Source of the DNA: Cyanobacteria bacterium FACHB-502 | GTDB taxonomy: Bacteria > Cyanobacteriota > Cyanobacteriia > Elainellales > Elainellaceae | Assembly (NCBI GenBank): GCA_014695325.1 | Contig: JACJNZ010000029.1 | Location: 372,001-436,000 of the forward strand | DNA length: 64,000 nt | Direction of reading: 5' to 3' | Part shown: in pieces, positions 35,067 to 44,521 of the stretch | Position numbering within the stretch: the stretch's first letter is position 1 | Layout: every line of letters begins with the position of its first letter | Position numbers and translations under genes: made by a program | The notes under the pieces: generated by a model | What the model was told of the DNA's origin: nothing | Databases searched by the model: none | The model's input: the letters and a program-made list of their open reading frames with translations, nothing else

Positions 35067-37343
35067 CTACGTCTGCAATCGTTCCGTCAGCAGCGTATAT
35101 CGTTCTCGATCTTTTACTTGCCGCACCGCATAGCCGATCGCCTTTTGAGGTCCAACAAAGATCGCCAGTTTCCGAGCGCGGGTGAGTCCGGTGTAGATCA
35201 AGTTGCGCGACAGCAAGAGATAGTGCTGCATATACACGGGCAGGATCACGACCGGATATTCGCTGCCCTGAGATTTGTGGATACTGATGGCAAAGGCGAG
35301 AGCAATTTCATTCAAATCTGCGTAATCATAGCTGACGAGCCGATCGCCAAACAAAACCGTCACTTCCTGCTGATCGGTATCGATCGCCTCAATCACGCCC
35401 AAGTCCCCGTTAAACACTTCCCGGTTGTAGTCGTTGACCTGCTGAATAATGCGATCGCCGACTCGAAGCGTTGTGCCGCCGCGCGTGAGTTCTGCTTTGC
35501 CGAGTCCGGGCGGGTTGATGAGCTGCTGCAAGACCTGATTCAGGTTGCGAGTTCCCACTTCGCCGCGAGTCATCGGGCTAAGGATCTGCACCTCTTTGGG
35601 CTCAAAGCCAAGCGGGGGAATCAGGTGGGTAATCAAATCGCGGATTGCCTGCACCCCGTCTGGCGGTTCAGGTGCGTTGAGCGAAAGACAGTCCGATCGC
35701 GGCTGATTGGAAACTCGCTCGACTTGCGGCATCTGTCCCTGGTTGATGCGGTGGGCGTTCATCACAATCTGGCTGGTTTGCGCCTGCCGGAACACCTGAG
35801 TCAGTCGCACTACGGGAATTTCGCCAGAATGAATCAGATCGGACAGCACATTGCCTGCACCCACGCTGGGCAACTGATCAATATCGCCCACCAGCAACAC
35901 CTGCGCCTCTGGGTCGATCGCCTTCATCAGCGAATTCGCCAGAAAGATATCGAGCATCGACGCTTCATCCACCACGATCGCCTCTGCCGGAATCGGGTTA
36001 TCGCGATCGCGCTTGAAGCCCATTGTCGATGGGTCAAACTCCAGCAAACGGTGAATCGTTTTGGCTTCCTGTCCGGTCATTTCGCTCAGGCGTTGGGCGG
36101 CGCGTCCGGTGGGAGATGCTAAGGCGATCGATTTTCCCATTGCTTTCCAGAGGGCGACGATCGTGCGCGTGCAAAAGGTCTTTCCGGTTCCGGGTCCGCC
36201 TGTGAGAATCAGAACGCGCTGCTGGGCTGCCATCTCGACTGCCTGACGCTGCTGCTCTGAGAGCTGAAGCCCGTTTTTTTCGGTAAAGCGATCGATCCAA
36301 CGCTGCACACGCGGCAGGTCTACCTGAACCGGCTCGATCAGCAGTCGCCGCGATCGCTCCGCTAAGCCAAACTCAGCGCCGTAAAAGGTGGGCAAATAGC
36401 ACAAATACCCCCGGTCTAAACTGTCTTGAATCACCAGTTCGCCGTCCTGTGCCAACTGCGCGACCAGGGGCGCGATTTCTTCGGGAACAGGCTGGTGGTC
36501 AGCAATTGCCAATCGCTTTACCGTGCGATCGACCAATTCATCCTGCGGCAAAAAACAGTGACCCTCGTCCGCCGCTTCCCGCAAAACGTGCAAAATGCCA
36601 CTGCGATAGCGATACGTGGAACCTGGAGGAATGCCCAGATTGCGGGCGATCGTGTCTGCCGTGACAAAGCCAATACCGTAAATGTCGCTGGCAAGCTGAT
36701 AGGGGTTTTCTGTCACCACCTCGATCGATCGATCGCCGTACTGCTTAAAGATCTTCACTGCGTAGGTCGTCGAAACGCCGTGCCCCTGCAGGAACAGCAT
36801 CACTTCTTTAATCGACTTTTGCTCGACCCAGGCTGCCTGGATGAGTTTGACCCGCTTCAGTGCAATTCCCGGCACTTCCACCAAGCGATCGATCTGATGT
36901 TCGATAATTTCCAGCGTCTCCAAGCCAAAGTGAGCCACGATCCGCTTTGCCGTCACGGGTCCAACGCCCTTGATCAGCCCACTTCCCAAATACTTCTCGA
37001 TTCCCGTTAGCGTTGCAGGCTTGGTTTCTCGATACTGCATCACCTGAAACTGCTGCCCGAACTTCGGATGATCGCGCCAAATGCCTTGAAGCTGAAGCGT
37101 CTGCCCCGCCTGAATATTGGCAAAGCTGCCGACGATCGTAATCAGCTCACTGGTGCGGGGAACCTTCATTCGCGCCACGGTATAGCCCGTCTCCTCGGAG
37201 TGAAAGGTCAGCCGCTCCACCACGCCCTGCAACGCTTCTGTGGGCGCACGATACGAACCCGCTTCGTCTTTTGCTTTAGCGGCTGAAGGATTCCCGGCTG
37301 AAGTGTTCCCGGTGGAATGATAGGAGGTCTGAGGATCAGTCAC
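35067..37343 (-). CDS. recD2: RecD2-type ATP-dependent DNA helicase
   Basis: A 758-residue superfamily 1B 5'-3' helicase, the RecD2 form that works without RecBC. N-terminal domain with OB-like start (VVERLTFHSEETGYTVARMK), helix-hairpin-helix region (GSGLIKGVGPVTAKRIVAHF, then VPGIALKRVKLIQAAW), the RecA-like core with Walker A GGPGTGKT from residue 382, VDEASMLD (motif II), VGDIDQLPSVGAGNVL (motif III) and the C-terminal UvrD-like end AISIHKSQGSEYPVVILPV, NLIYTGLTRARKL. The start is GTG at 37343, the only candidate before the conserved region. Role: DNA repair or fork processing. No recB or recC nearby. Confidence 0.95.
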   Translation of the reverse strand: MTDPQTSYHSTGNTSAGNPSAAKAKDEAGSYRAPTEALQGVVERLTFHSEETGYTVARMKVPRTSELITIVGSFANIQAGQTLQLQGIWRDHPKFGQQFQVMQYRETKPATLTGIEKYLGSGLIKGVGPVTAKRIVAHFGLETLEIIEHQIDRLVEVPGIALKRVKLIQAAWVEQKSIKEVMLFLQGHGVSTTYAVKIFKQYGDRSIEVVTENPYQLASDIYGIGFVTADTIARNLGIPPGSTYRYRSGILHVLREAADEGHCFLPQDELVDRTVKRLAIADHQPVPEEIAPLVAQLAQDGELVIQDSLDRGYLCYLPTFYGAEFGLAERSRRLLIEPVQVDLPRVQRWIDRFTEKNGLQLSEQQRQAVEMAAQQRVLILTGGPGTGKTFCTRTIVALWKAMGKSIALASPTGRAAQRLSEMTGQEAKTIHRLLEFDPSTMGFKRDRDNPIPAEAIVVDEASMLDIFLANSLMKAIDPEAQVLLVGDIDQLPSVGAGNVLSDLIHSGEIPVVRLTQVFRQAQTSQIVMNAHRINQGQMPQVERVSNQPRSDCLSLNAPEPPDGVQAIRDLITHLIPPLGFEPKEVQILSPMTRGEVGTRNLNQVLQQLINPPGLGKAELTRGGTTLRVGDRIIQQVNDYNREVFNGDLGVIEAIDTDQQEVTVLFGDRLVSYDYADLNEIALAFAISIHKSQGSEYPVVILPVYMQHYLLLSRNLIYTGLTRARKLAIFVGPQKAIGYAVRQVKDRERYTLLTERLQT

Positions 37344-37949
37344 AGTGTCTTATCGCGTCTTGATCAAGTCATGTCCCTTCTCTATCCTGCCACTGATTTT
37401 TAGAGGCGATCGAGATTGGGGAATCAAGAAGACGGTTCGGTTCAGATTCGGTTCAGAATCCAGTTCACAATCCAGTTCACAATCAATTCCTTTGGAACAT
37501 TTTCGATCGCAAGAAGGTCAAGGCAAGCGGATGAGGACGAACGCGGTTAAATTTTCTGCTAATCTCCATCATCAGCTTGATTTCTTCTCAATGAGTTACT
37601 GATCCATCATTCGATCGCAAAAGCATTAGGAAACAAACCAAATCTTTCTGCGTCTTCGACTGATTTAACAGAAATTCAGATTTCCCTCCAGGCTATAGTT
37701 CATCTCATTTTCGATACAGAATTAGGGAACTTTTGATTTGATTTCCGTCTTTGATTTTGTGAGCTGAATTTACCGCTAAAGCGATCGTCTTTTGATTCCT
37801 TAGCTAGTTTGTTGAAATCGGAAGAATGTAGAAAAGGGCTGATTCAAACTGCAATTTTTTTAGTTCCAGACGGTCCTTTTATTCCAATCCTTTTTGCTAT
37901 CGCAATTGTCATCATCGGTCTTTCATTCATTCGTCTTCGAGGTGTTCCT
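37344..37949. other. Intergenic region and SLH-gene leader, about 600 bp
   Basis: Divergent region between recD2 and the SLH gene. A perfect 12-bp tandem duplication TCCAGTTCACAA lies at 37459-37482, preceded by two imperfect CGGTTCAGA units. An open frame runs in from 37809 into the SLH gene but encodes a non-conserved hydrophobic stretch and has no ribosome site, so it is read here as leader. No other gene seen. Confidence 0.55.
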
Positions 37950-39203
37950 ATGAAGTCTACTTTTCGTCGCCTTGCTGCCGTTGCCGCTGTCACCACCACT
38001 GCTGTTGCAAGTGCATTAACCGCCATTCCTTCGATCGCCGGACAGTTTGGGCAAAAAGAAGTGGATCAAAGTAAGTTTGTTGCGGTTGCAGCTCCGCTTC
38101 AGGGCGGCAGTAACCACCAGCTTTTGGTACTGGAACAGGTTTCTAGTGCGCGTCCTTGCTGGAGCGAATCGGGAGCAGCTCCGGTGGTCGTTGATCCGCT
38201 GCTGGTTCAGTTTGACTTCACAGGAATTTGCGGACGCAGCACCGACAGCAACGGCTACTCGATTCGAGTGAATGGCGAAGACCTGGGCTTGCAGTACAGC
38301 CTGCGCGTCGTGAAAAAAGATAACGATATGCTGCTGGTTGGTGCGTCGCGCGATCGTTCTAAGCCAATGCTGCTGCTGGGGCAAACTGACGGCGTCACCA
38401 ATAACTTTGCCAAAATCAACCTGAATTCGGGCTGGCGGTTCACCAAGCGGATGTATGGCGAAAGCGTGCTGGGCCACGTTTATCTTACTTATGAAGGTGC
38501 AGCCGTGCCGACGATCGGGGCAGTTGGCGGCGGTACAGGAGCGGCTCCGGTGGTCACGCCTCCGAATCCGGGCACGGGTCAACCGACTTCTCGCTTCCGC
38601 GATACCGTGGGCGACATTTATCTGGCAGAGATCGATCGCGCCGTTCAGGTCGGCTTTATCTCTGGCTTTGAAGACAGCACCTTCCGCCCGCAGGCGGAGT
38701 TGACTCGTGAGCAGTTGGTTTCAATGGTGTTGGGGGCGATCGATAGCCTACCTAACGTGAATCTGAACGTTCCGGCTCAGGCAGGCGGCAACCCTTATTC
38801 CGATGTGGAAGCGTCGCGCTGGAGCGCAGCCCGGATTCAGTTTGCGAAGCAAAACAACCTGATCAGCGGCTACGAAGACGGCACATTCCGACCGGCTCAG
38901 CCTGTGACTCGTGCAGAGCTAATGGCAGTTCTGCGTCGGGCAGGTGAATATGCTAAGTCGCTTCAAGGTCAGCAGCCTCAGCTTCAGGGCAACCGTCCCG
39001 CGACTGCCTTCTCCGATACCAACGGTCACTGGGCAAACGGACTGATCAGCCAGATGTCCTCAGTGTGTAATGTAGCTTCTCCAGTGAATGAGCGCGGCAC
39101 TGCCTTCTCGCCCAATAGCGCAGCTCAGCGAAACTATGCGGCGGCGGCAACCCTGCGAATGCTCAACTGTGTTAACCCTCAGCAAACTGCTGCTCAGCCG
39201 TAG
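37950..39203 (+). CDS. DUF3747 and S-layer homology domain protein
   Basis: A 417-residue exported envelope protein. The start is ATG 37950, with GAGGTG about 6 bases upstream, giving a signal peptide (MKSTFRRLAAVAAVTTTAVA, cleavage near SIAG). Residues about 30-190 form the cyanobacterial DUF3747 domain (FGQKEVDQSKFVAVAAPLQG, two Cys in SSARPCWSES and FTGICGRS). Then a Pro/Gly linker and three SLH repeats: FRDTVGD...GFEDSTFRPQAELTREQ, PYSDVEASRW...GYEDGTFRPAQPVTRAE, and a degenerate third (AFSDTNGHWANGL without the TRAE end). SLH repeats bind peptidoglycan-linked polymer, so the protein should sit on the cell wall under the outer membrane. A terminator follows at 39276. Confidence 0.9.
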   Translation: MKSTFRRLAAVAAVTTTAVASALTAIPSIAGQFGQKEVDQSKFVAVAAPLQGGSNHQLLVLEQVSSARPCWSESGAAPVVVDPLLVQFDFTGICGRSTDSNGYSIRVNGEDLGLQYSLRVVKKDNDMLLVGASRDRSKPMLLLGQTDGVTNNFAKINLNSGWRFTKRMYGESVLGHVYLTYEGAAVPTIGAVGGGTGAAPVVTPPNPGTGQPTSRFRDTVGDIYLAEIDRAVQVGFISGFEDSTFRPQAELTREQLVSMVLGAIDSLPNVNLNVPAQAGGNPYSDVEASRWSAARIQFAKQNNLISGYEDGTFRPAQPVTRAELMAVLRRAGEYAKSLQGQQPQLQGNRPATAFSDTNGHWANGLISQMSSVCNVASPVNERGTAFSPNSAAQRNYAAAATLRMLNCVNPQQTAAQP

Positions 39204-39275
39204 CAAAACTTTTGCAGGCATCGGGAAACAGGGTTTTCTGGAAACGCTTGAGGTAAATACTTGACGCTGTCTACG

Positions 39276-39307
39276 GGTGGGTCTTTCGAGGCTCACCTGT
39301 TTTTTTG
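39276..39307 (+). terminator. Rho-independent terminator after the SLH gene
   Basis: GGTGGGTCT and GGCTCACC pair with two G-U wobbles around a short TTCGA-containing loop, followed by a run of seven T. It lies 73 bp after the SLH stop codon. Confidence 0.7.
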
Positions 39308-40022
39308 TATTGGAGAGGTTTTGTGCTGAAGTTGAGGTTGCAGACCGTAGTAAGGGGGCTGACGCATTCTTACAAGCTGCTATGTCTTCCGAGATATTTT
39401 ACGAGACATAGAACCTATCCTTAATAGCGTCTCTGATTCGTTCCCAGAACAGCACAAAAATCTGTGCTCACTTATCAAACAAACGCTTTGTTTATATCAT
39501 TACCTTTGCATCAATTTATGAAAGCTCAGCCTTGCGTATGTCTTGTCTGAGGAATTGTAAATAATTGTACGAAAGAATATCAAGGGATATTACAAGTCAT
39601 GGACTTTCTCCCTGCTGCTGGCTAGTATTAATACATAGATAAATAAAGCCGTCAGCGAGAAACTCAGTATAAATACGCTGGCATTTAATAAATCAAACCC
39701 AGGCTGCTATAGTCTGGGTTTATTTTTGTTTCTTGTCTGAGTAATTTATCGCGTCATGTCTCAAACGATCGATTTTTCGTCGGGTTAGGCATCTTATCGA
39801 CTCAATCTAAGTTGGGCAGGGCGTTCTCTAAGCAGCGATTTGAGAAGTCTTTGAGATGCTCCCTCAATGCTCCATAACTGGGGACTTCAAGGGGGGACTT
39901 TAACTGAGGACTTGGAAATTGCCTTCACCCTTCCTTTTAAGAAGATTGTCTTGAAGAAAAAATTTGAGGCAGAATACGGCAGGGAAGAAAAACTCGACAA
40001 CTCAAATCCCTGAGGAGCAACA
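39308..40022. other. Intergenic region, about 715 bp, possible small RNA
   Basis: No convincing reading frame on either strand. It holds a perfect 8-bp hairpin (CTATGTCT 39381-39388 with AGACATAG 39405-39412) and a strong second terminator at 39695-39728 that no annotated gene uses; the two together suggest an unannotated transcript ending near 39728. Short G-rich repeats (GGGGACTT twice, 39880-39913) precede the next gene. Confidence 0.5.
39695..39728 (+). terminator. Strong rho-independent terminator without an annotated gene before it
   Basis: AAACCCAG (39695-39702) pairs perfectly with CTGGGTTT (39714-39721) around an 11-base loop, then ATTTTTG. The nearest upstream coding gene already has its own terminator almost 400 bp earlier, so this one probably ends a small RNA. 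On the minus strand the A-rich left side (AATAAATC) is weaker. Confidence 0.8.
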
Positions 40023-41000
40023 GTGAAACGTTGGTGGCTTGTTGGACTACTGCTTGTGGGGCTGGAAGTGCTGCTGTTTCAGGTAACGCATCGGGCCCAA
40101 ACGCCCCCGCGCTCAGCCTCTACTGCTCAAATGCCTGCTTTTTCCGTTAATCCATCGGGCGATCCGTCGGGCAACCCATCTGTTGGTGAGATGGCTTCTC
40201 CTACTCCTAATCCAGCAGAGACAGTTCGCTATGAAACTTATACGCTGCCCCAAGCAACGGCTCATGTGCTGACGATTCCGAGCGGAAGTGGAGCGATCGT
40301 CCGAGTGGGGGTTGCGTCGGGCGCAGATTCCCTCGAAAACTTTGTCAAGTCTAGTGGGGCGATTGGGGCAATCAACGGTGGATATTTTGACCCGGAAAAT
40401 TTGCTCTCCACTTCCTATGTAGTGCAGCAGGGGCAGCTTGTTGCCGATCCAAAACTGAACGATCGCCTGATGCAAAACCCGAATCTGGCTCCCTATATGG
40501 ACAAGATTTTGAATCGATCGGAGTTTCGCCGCTATCAGTGTGAGGACGGAGTGCGCTATGCAATCACGCCGCAAAATGAAGCCACCCCTGCTGGATGCCA
40601 GCTTATCGATGGGCTGGGGGCAGGTCCGCAGCTTTTGCCCGCGCTCACCCTGGAACAAGAAGGCTTTCTGGCAGTGGAAAACGGGACAGTGATTCGAGAC
40701 GCGATCGGCTACAGTCAGCCCAATGCGCGATCGGCGATCGGACTCACCGAGCAGGGAGACGTGGTGCTGGTCATGGTGGCAAAGCAGCCCAATAATCCCT
40801 CAAACTCTGGCATTTCCCTGCCTGCACTGGCGGAGTTTATGAAAACCCTGGGCGTGACACAGGCATTGAACCTGGACGGAGGCGGATCGTCTTCTCTGTA
40901 CTATGACGGCAAAACGATCTTAGGTTCTGTGGATAACGCAGGAAACCCAGTGGGTCGATCGGTCAAGTCCGTGCTGCTGGTTGTGCCACCGACTCCTTAG
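40023..41000 (+). CDS. Phosphodiester glycosidase family protein (NAGPA/DUF2233)
   Basis: A 325-residue exported protein. GTG start at 40023 follows GAGGAGCAACA, a good ribosome site. A signal anchor (RWWLVGLLLVGLEVLLFQV) is followed by a Pro/Ser-rich linker (about 25-60, with PSGDPSGNPS). The NAGPA domain carries AIGAINGGYFDPEN, the SAIGLTEQGDVVLVMV strand and ALNLDGGGSSSLYYDGK, its hallmarks. Members remove N-acetylglucosamine from phosphodiesters in animals; in bacteria they are thought to act on cell-wall or exopolysaccharide phosphodiesters. It stands alone on the plus strand. Substrate not predictable. Confidence 0.92.
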   Translation: MKRWWLVGLLLVGLEVLLFQVTHRAQTPPRSASTAQMPAFSVNPSGDPSGNPSVGEMASPTPNPAETVRYETYTLPQATAHVLTIPSGSGAIVRVGVASGADSLENFVKSSGAIGAINGGYFDPENLLSTSYVVQQGQLVADPKLNDRLMQNPNLAPYMDKILNRSEFRRYQCEDGVRYAITPQNEATPAGCQLIDGLGAGPQLLPALTLEQEGFLAVENGTVIRDAIGYSQPNARSAIGLTEQGDVVLVMVAKQPNNPSNSGISLPALAEFMKTLGVTQALNLDGGGSSSLYYDGKTILGSVDNAGNPVGRSVKSVLLVVPPTP

Positions 41001-41048
41001 AGGTGTTTGTTGAAAGGGTATTTGGGGAGTGTGAGAGGGACTACACTA

Positions 41049-41083
41049 CCCCCTAAATCCCCCAAAAATGGCGGACTTTGAAT
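41049..41083. repeat. Dispersed short palindromic repeat, CCCCCTAAATCCCCCA type
   Basis: Reads CCCCCTAAATCCCCCAAAAA then TGGCGGACTTTGAA. The left half pairs partly with the right (CCCCCA / TGGCGG). The same element, in reverse complement and with a few changes, lies at 48394-48428. I know this as a common intergenic repeat in filamentous cyanobacteria. Confidence 0.8.
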
Positions 41084-41122
41084 TCCAGAAGTAAGTCATG
41101 GGATCTGTACTTCCGGCAGTGA

Positions 41123-42019
41123 TTACAGCCCCAGCTTTTCCAGCACCGGACGAGTCGAAACCACATGGCGTTCTAAGCCGAGCCGCTTGGGTTCGATGCC
41201 AACCGCTAAGCCAATGAGCTGCGGCAAGTGCAGCACGGGCAAACCGAGCTTGCGACCGATCGTATCCGCAACTTCGGGCTGACGCGAATCCAGGTTTAGA
41301 TGGCACAAGGGACAGGGCGTCACCATACAGTCTGCGCCAGAGTCGATCGCGTCCTGGATATGATTTCCTGCCATTTGAAACGCCTGAGACGGAGCATAGC
41401 TGGAAAGGGGCCAGCCACAGCACTGGGTTCTGCCCCGATAGAAAATGGGCGTTGCGCCGATCGTCTCGAACACGCGCTCCATCGACTGAGGATTGTAGGG
41501 ATCGTCGTAAGGCAAATGCTTTTGTGCCCGCAGCAGGTAGCAGCCGTAGAAAGCCGCACACTTCAAGCCGGAGAGCTGGCGCGTCACTTTTTCCGAGAGG
41601 GCATCCAGCCCGTAGTCACCCACCAGTGCCCAGAGCAGATGCTTCACTTCAGACGTGCCTTTGTAGGGAGAGCAGCCTTCGTCTTTCAGTAAACCGTTGA
41701 CCTTATCAAAATAAGCCGTATCCGATTCCTTCGCCTCCTTCAGCCGCTCATCGACGTGACCCAGCACCCCCTGACAGGTACTGCAATGAGTGAGCAAGGG
41801 CAGGTTGAGCGATTCGGCGAGGGCAATATTGCGGGCGTTGACGGTGTCCTCCATGAGCTGCGAGTCTTCCTTAAACGTCCCAGAGCCACAGCAGGACGCT
41901 TTTTTAAGCTCGATCAGCTCGATTCCCAGGGCTTCGGTCAGTGCCCCAGTGGACTGGTAAAGTTCCCGACAGGCGCCCTGTGCCACACATCCCGGAAAAT
42001 AGGCGTACTTTAAAGTCAT
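41123..42019 (-). CDS. HdrB-like CCG-domain iron-sulfur protein
   Basis: A 298-residue protein of the heterodisulfide reductase subunit B type, with two CCG (cysteine-rich) domains that bind an unusual iron-sulfur centre. First: FPGCVAQGACRELY, KKASCCGSG, THCSTCQG. Second: AAFYGCYLLRAQ, GRTQCCGWPL, TPCPLCHLN. All ten or so cysteines are there. In cyanobacteria such proteins are usually annotated as heterodisulfide reductase B-like, though no methanogenesis exists; a role in electron transfer with a quinone- or thiol-linked partner is inference. Start ATG 42019. Divergent from dnaX across 207 bp. Confidence 0.88.
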   Translation of the reverse strand: MTLKYAYFPGCVAQGACRELYQSTGALTEALGIELIELKKASCCGSGTFKEDSQLMEDTVNARNIALAESLNLPLLTHCSTCQGVLGHVDERLKEAKESDTAYFDKVNGLLKDEGCSPYKGTSEVKHLLWALVGDYGLDALSEKVTRQLSGLKCAAFYGCYLLRAQKHLPYDDPYNPQSMERVFETIGATPIFYRGRTQCCGWPLSSYAPSQAFQMAGNHIQDAIDSGADCMVTPCPLCHLNLDSRQPEVADTIGRKLGLPVLHLPQLIGLAVGIEPKRLGLERHVVSTRPVLEKLGL

Positions 42020-42226
42020 GGACAGCAGTATAAATGATCTAACATTTGCTCACTTCCATCATCTCTTTTTTAATGGGCGATCGTCCGAAGTTGACGCACT
42101 CCCTTAACATTGGTTGACTGAATCTCACCACAAGATTTCCCGCTCACCCCAAGCCAAACTTGCTAAAATCTTGACTCTCCCAGTCCCTCCCCTACCCATT
42201 CACTCATTCCCTCACCCCCCTCCCTC

Positions 42227-44398
42227 ATGGTGACGACCCCGACCCCGCCCCTGCCCTACGAGCCGCTTCATCATAAATATCGTCCTCAAACCTTTGCTGA
42301 ACTGGTTGGACAGGAGGCGATCGCCACCACATTGACCTATGCCCTGCGTCAGCAAAAAATCGCGCCTGCCTATCTCTTCACCGGAGCCAGGGGAACGGGA
42401 AAAACATCGAGTGCCAGGATTCTGGCAAAATCGCTCAACTGTCTGCAAAGCAATGTGCCTACTGAGACACCCTGCGGACGCTGCGAAGTTTGCCGATCGA
42501 TCGCCAACGGCTCTGCCCTGGATGTGATCGAGATTGACGCCGCCAGCAACACAGGGGTAGATAACATTCGGGAGTTAATCGAACGCGCCCAGTTTGCCCC
42601 GGTTCAGTGTCGCTACAAAGTGTACGTGATTGACGAATGCCACATGTTGTCGACGGCATCCTTCAACGCCTTACTAAAGACTTTAGAAGAACCGCCCGAT
42701 CGCGTTGTATTTGTATTAGCCACCACCGATCCGCAAAGAGTTTTACCGACGATTATTTCACGCTGCCAGCGATTCGATTTTCGGCGGATTGAATTAGGCG
42801 CGATGGTGAACCATTTGAGATCGATCGCTGCTAAAGAATCGATTCAAATTAACCCAGAAGCGCTTCAGTTGGTGGCGCAACTTTCCCAGGGCGGGCTGCG
42901 TGATGCTGAAAGTTTGCTGGATCAGTTGAGCTTGCTCGAAGGCGAAATTACTGCCGATCGCGTTTGGGATTTGGTGGGTGCGGTTCCAGAACGAGAGCTG
43001 CTGGCACTGGTGCAGGCAATGGCGGCAGATGATGGCGTGGGAGTGCTCGATCGGTCGCGGGCATTGCTCGATCGGGGTCGGGAACCGCTGGTGGTGCTGC
43101 AAAATCTGACCAGCTTTTATCGGGATATGCTGATTGCTAAAACCAGTCCCGATCGCCATGACTTAGTAGCAATCACGCCGCAGACTTGGGCAGAGCTGTG
43201 TGCCTTTGTCCAGCCCCTCGACCTGAGCCTGATTTTATCTGGACAGCAGCATCTCCGCACCTGTGAACCCCAGGTGAAAAACACCACGCAGCCACGCCTG
43301 TGGTTGGAAGTAACGCTGCTCGGGCTACTGCCTGCGGCAATGCAAAGCAGGTTTCCCGCTGGGGCGATCGGCAATATTACAGGCAATCTGGGAAGTTCAA
43401 CGACCGTTCCCAAAATTACGATGCCTCCTCGTCCGGTTGCTCCGCCTGTTCAGCCTGCGTCTGAAGGAGCGCCTCCGCCAGTTCAAAAACCTGCGCCTGA
43501 AGCCAGCCCTGCTCAACCTGCGATCGAAGAAACCCGGCAAAACGCGACTCCGACCCGTAACCCTGCGGCAGCCCAAGCCGGAGCAAGCGGCAATGGTAAT
43601 GGCAACGGCAATGGTAATGGCAACGGCAATGGTCATACGGCGATCGGCTCCAGCAACGGAACGCCCAAACCAGAATCCCCTGATCGGTCGCCTGCTCCCC
43701 CGATCGAGCCACAGCAGGACTGGTCTGAACTGTGGGAAAAAGTTCTGGGTCTGGTTCAGCCTTTTTCTACGCAAACCATGCTGCGGCAGCAGTGCCAGCT
43801 CATTCACTTCACAGGACAGGAAGCCCGGATTGGGGCACGATCGCAAAATCTGTTCAAGATGGCAAAAGATCGGCTGCCCAACATCGAAGCTGCGTTTGCA
43901 AAACTCTATCCACAGCCCATTAAAGTGACGCTGGAAGTGCTGGTGCGCAACGAGATAACGCCTGCGACCAGTGCCCCCATGCCTGCCCCGCCGACCCCCC
44001 TGTATCCTCCGGCTCCGCCTGCTGCTCCCCGCCAGGTCAAAGAAGAATCTCCTCCTGCGAAGGCGTTTGAATCAGCGAATGTTCCGCCAACTCAGAGCAG
44101 TTCTCCCAACGGAGTTAACCCGTCTCGGCTGCCGGTGCGCCCCTCTGAAACGGCGTTACCTACTGCTTCAGCGATGCCTGCCAGTGATTTTGTTGAACCT
44201 GCTGCAAGCTGGACTGCCGAAGATGAAGTTACTCGCGCTGCCAAAAGTTTGGCTCAAATGTTTAATGGTCAAATTGTGTGTTGGGATGATGAAACCGAGG
44301 GCGAATCGGTGAATGCCCTACCGGAGGAACCGTTGCCTGGAGGACAGCCTGTTTTAGAAACCCTGGATTCAGACCCGGATGGCGATGTCCCCTTTTAA
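42227..44398 (+). CDS. dnaX: DNA polymerase III subunit gamma/tau
   Basis: The 723-residue clamp-loader ATPase of the replicative polymerase. Start KYRPQTFAELVGQEAI, Walker A GARGTGKT (53-60), zinc module (C..C..C.RCEVC around 72-90), VIDECHMLSTASFNALLKTL (motif II) and the sensor ATTDPQRVLPTIISRCQRF. Residues about 385-500 form a Pro/Ala-rich linker with a Gly-Asn run (GNGNGNGNGNGNGNG) encoded by a 12-bp tandem repeat near 43590-43635. The tau-like end (WSELWEKVLGLVQPFSTQTM) follows. No intein is present, unlike in some other cyanobacteria, and I saw no A-rich slippery site for a shortened gamma form. The leader is a pyrimidine-rich tract with no ribosome site. Confidence 0.97.
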   Translation: MVTTPTPPLPYEPLHHKYRPQTFAELVGQEAIATTLTYALRQQKIAPAYLFTGARGTGKTSSARILAKSLNCLQSNVPTETPCGRCEVCRSIANGSALDVIEIDAASNTGVDNIRELIERAQFAPVQCRYKVYVIDECHMLSTASFNALLKTLEEPPDRVVFVLATTDPQRVLPTIISRCQRFDFRRIELGAMVNHLRSIAAKESIQINPEALQLVAQLSQGGLRDAESLLDQLSLLEGEITADRVWDLVGAVPERELLALVQAMAADDGVGVLDRSRALLDRGREPLVVLQNLTSFYRDMLIAKTSPDRHDLVAITPQTWAELCAFVQPLDLSLILSGQQHLRTCEPQVKNTTQPRLWLEVTLLGLLPAAMQSRFPAGAIGNITGNLGSSTTVPKITMPPRPVAPPVQPASEGAPPPVQKPAPEASPAQPAIEETRQNATPTRNPAAAQAGASGNGNGNGNGNGNGNGHTAIGSSNGTPKPESPDRSPAPPIEPQQDWSELWEKVLGLVQPFSTQTMLRQQCQLIHFTGQEARIGARSQNLFKMAKDRLPNIEAAFAKLYPQPIKVTLEVLVRNEITPATSAPMPAPPTPLYPPAPPAAPRQVKEESPPAKAFESANVPPTQSSSPNGVNPSRLPVRPSETALPTASAMPASDFVEPAASWTAEDEVTRAAKSLAQMFNGQIVCWDDETEGESVNALPEEPLPGGQPVLETLDSDPDGDVPF

Positions 44399-44521
44399 GC
44401 TGGCAAACTTCAGGAATAATCGTGCGCTGAGCGGGGTGAACGGCTGCGCTTATTGCCCAAGACGTATGAAATCCAAGAGATTTCCGTAGATAATCGATCT
44501 GCACTGGGTAAAGCAGGCTTT

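Noticed and set aside
35031-36122. Plus-strand open frame of 363 codons
   Set aside because: It lies opposite the conserved recD2 coding sequence; its composition (many His, Arg, Leu) is that of an antisense shadow and no domain is recognisable.
37809-37949. N-terminal extension of the SLH protein by 47 residues
   Set aside because: The ATG at 37950 has a ribosome site and a standard signal peptide; the extension would bury the signal peptide behind an unrelated hydrophobic stretch.
43590-43635. CRISPR-like or regulatory repeat within dnaX
   Set aside because: It is an in-frame 12-bp coding repeat giving a Gly-Asn linker, with no spacers.
42227-44398. Programmed frameshift or intein in dnaX
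   Set aside because: No A-rich slippery heptamer with a following stem was seen, and the motor domain is uninterrupted.
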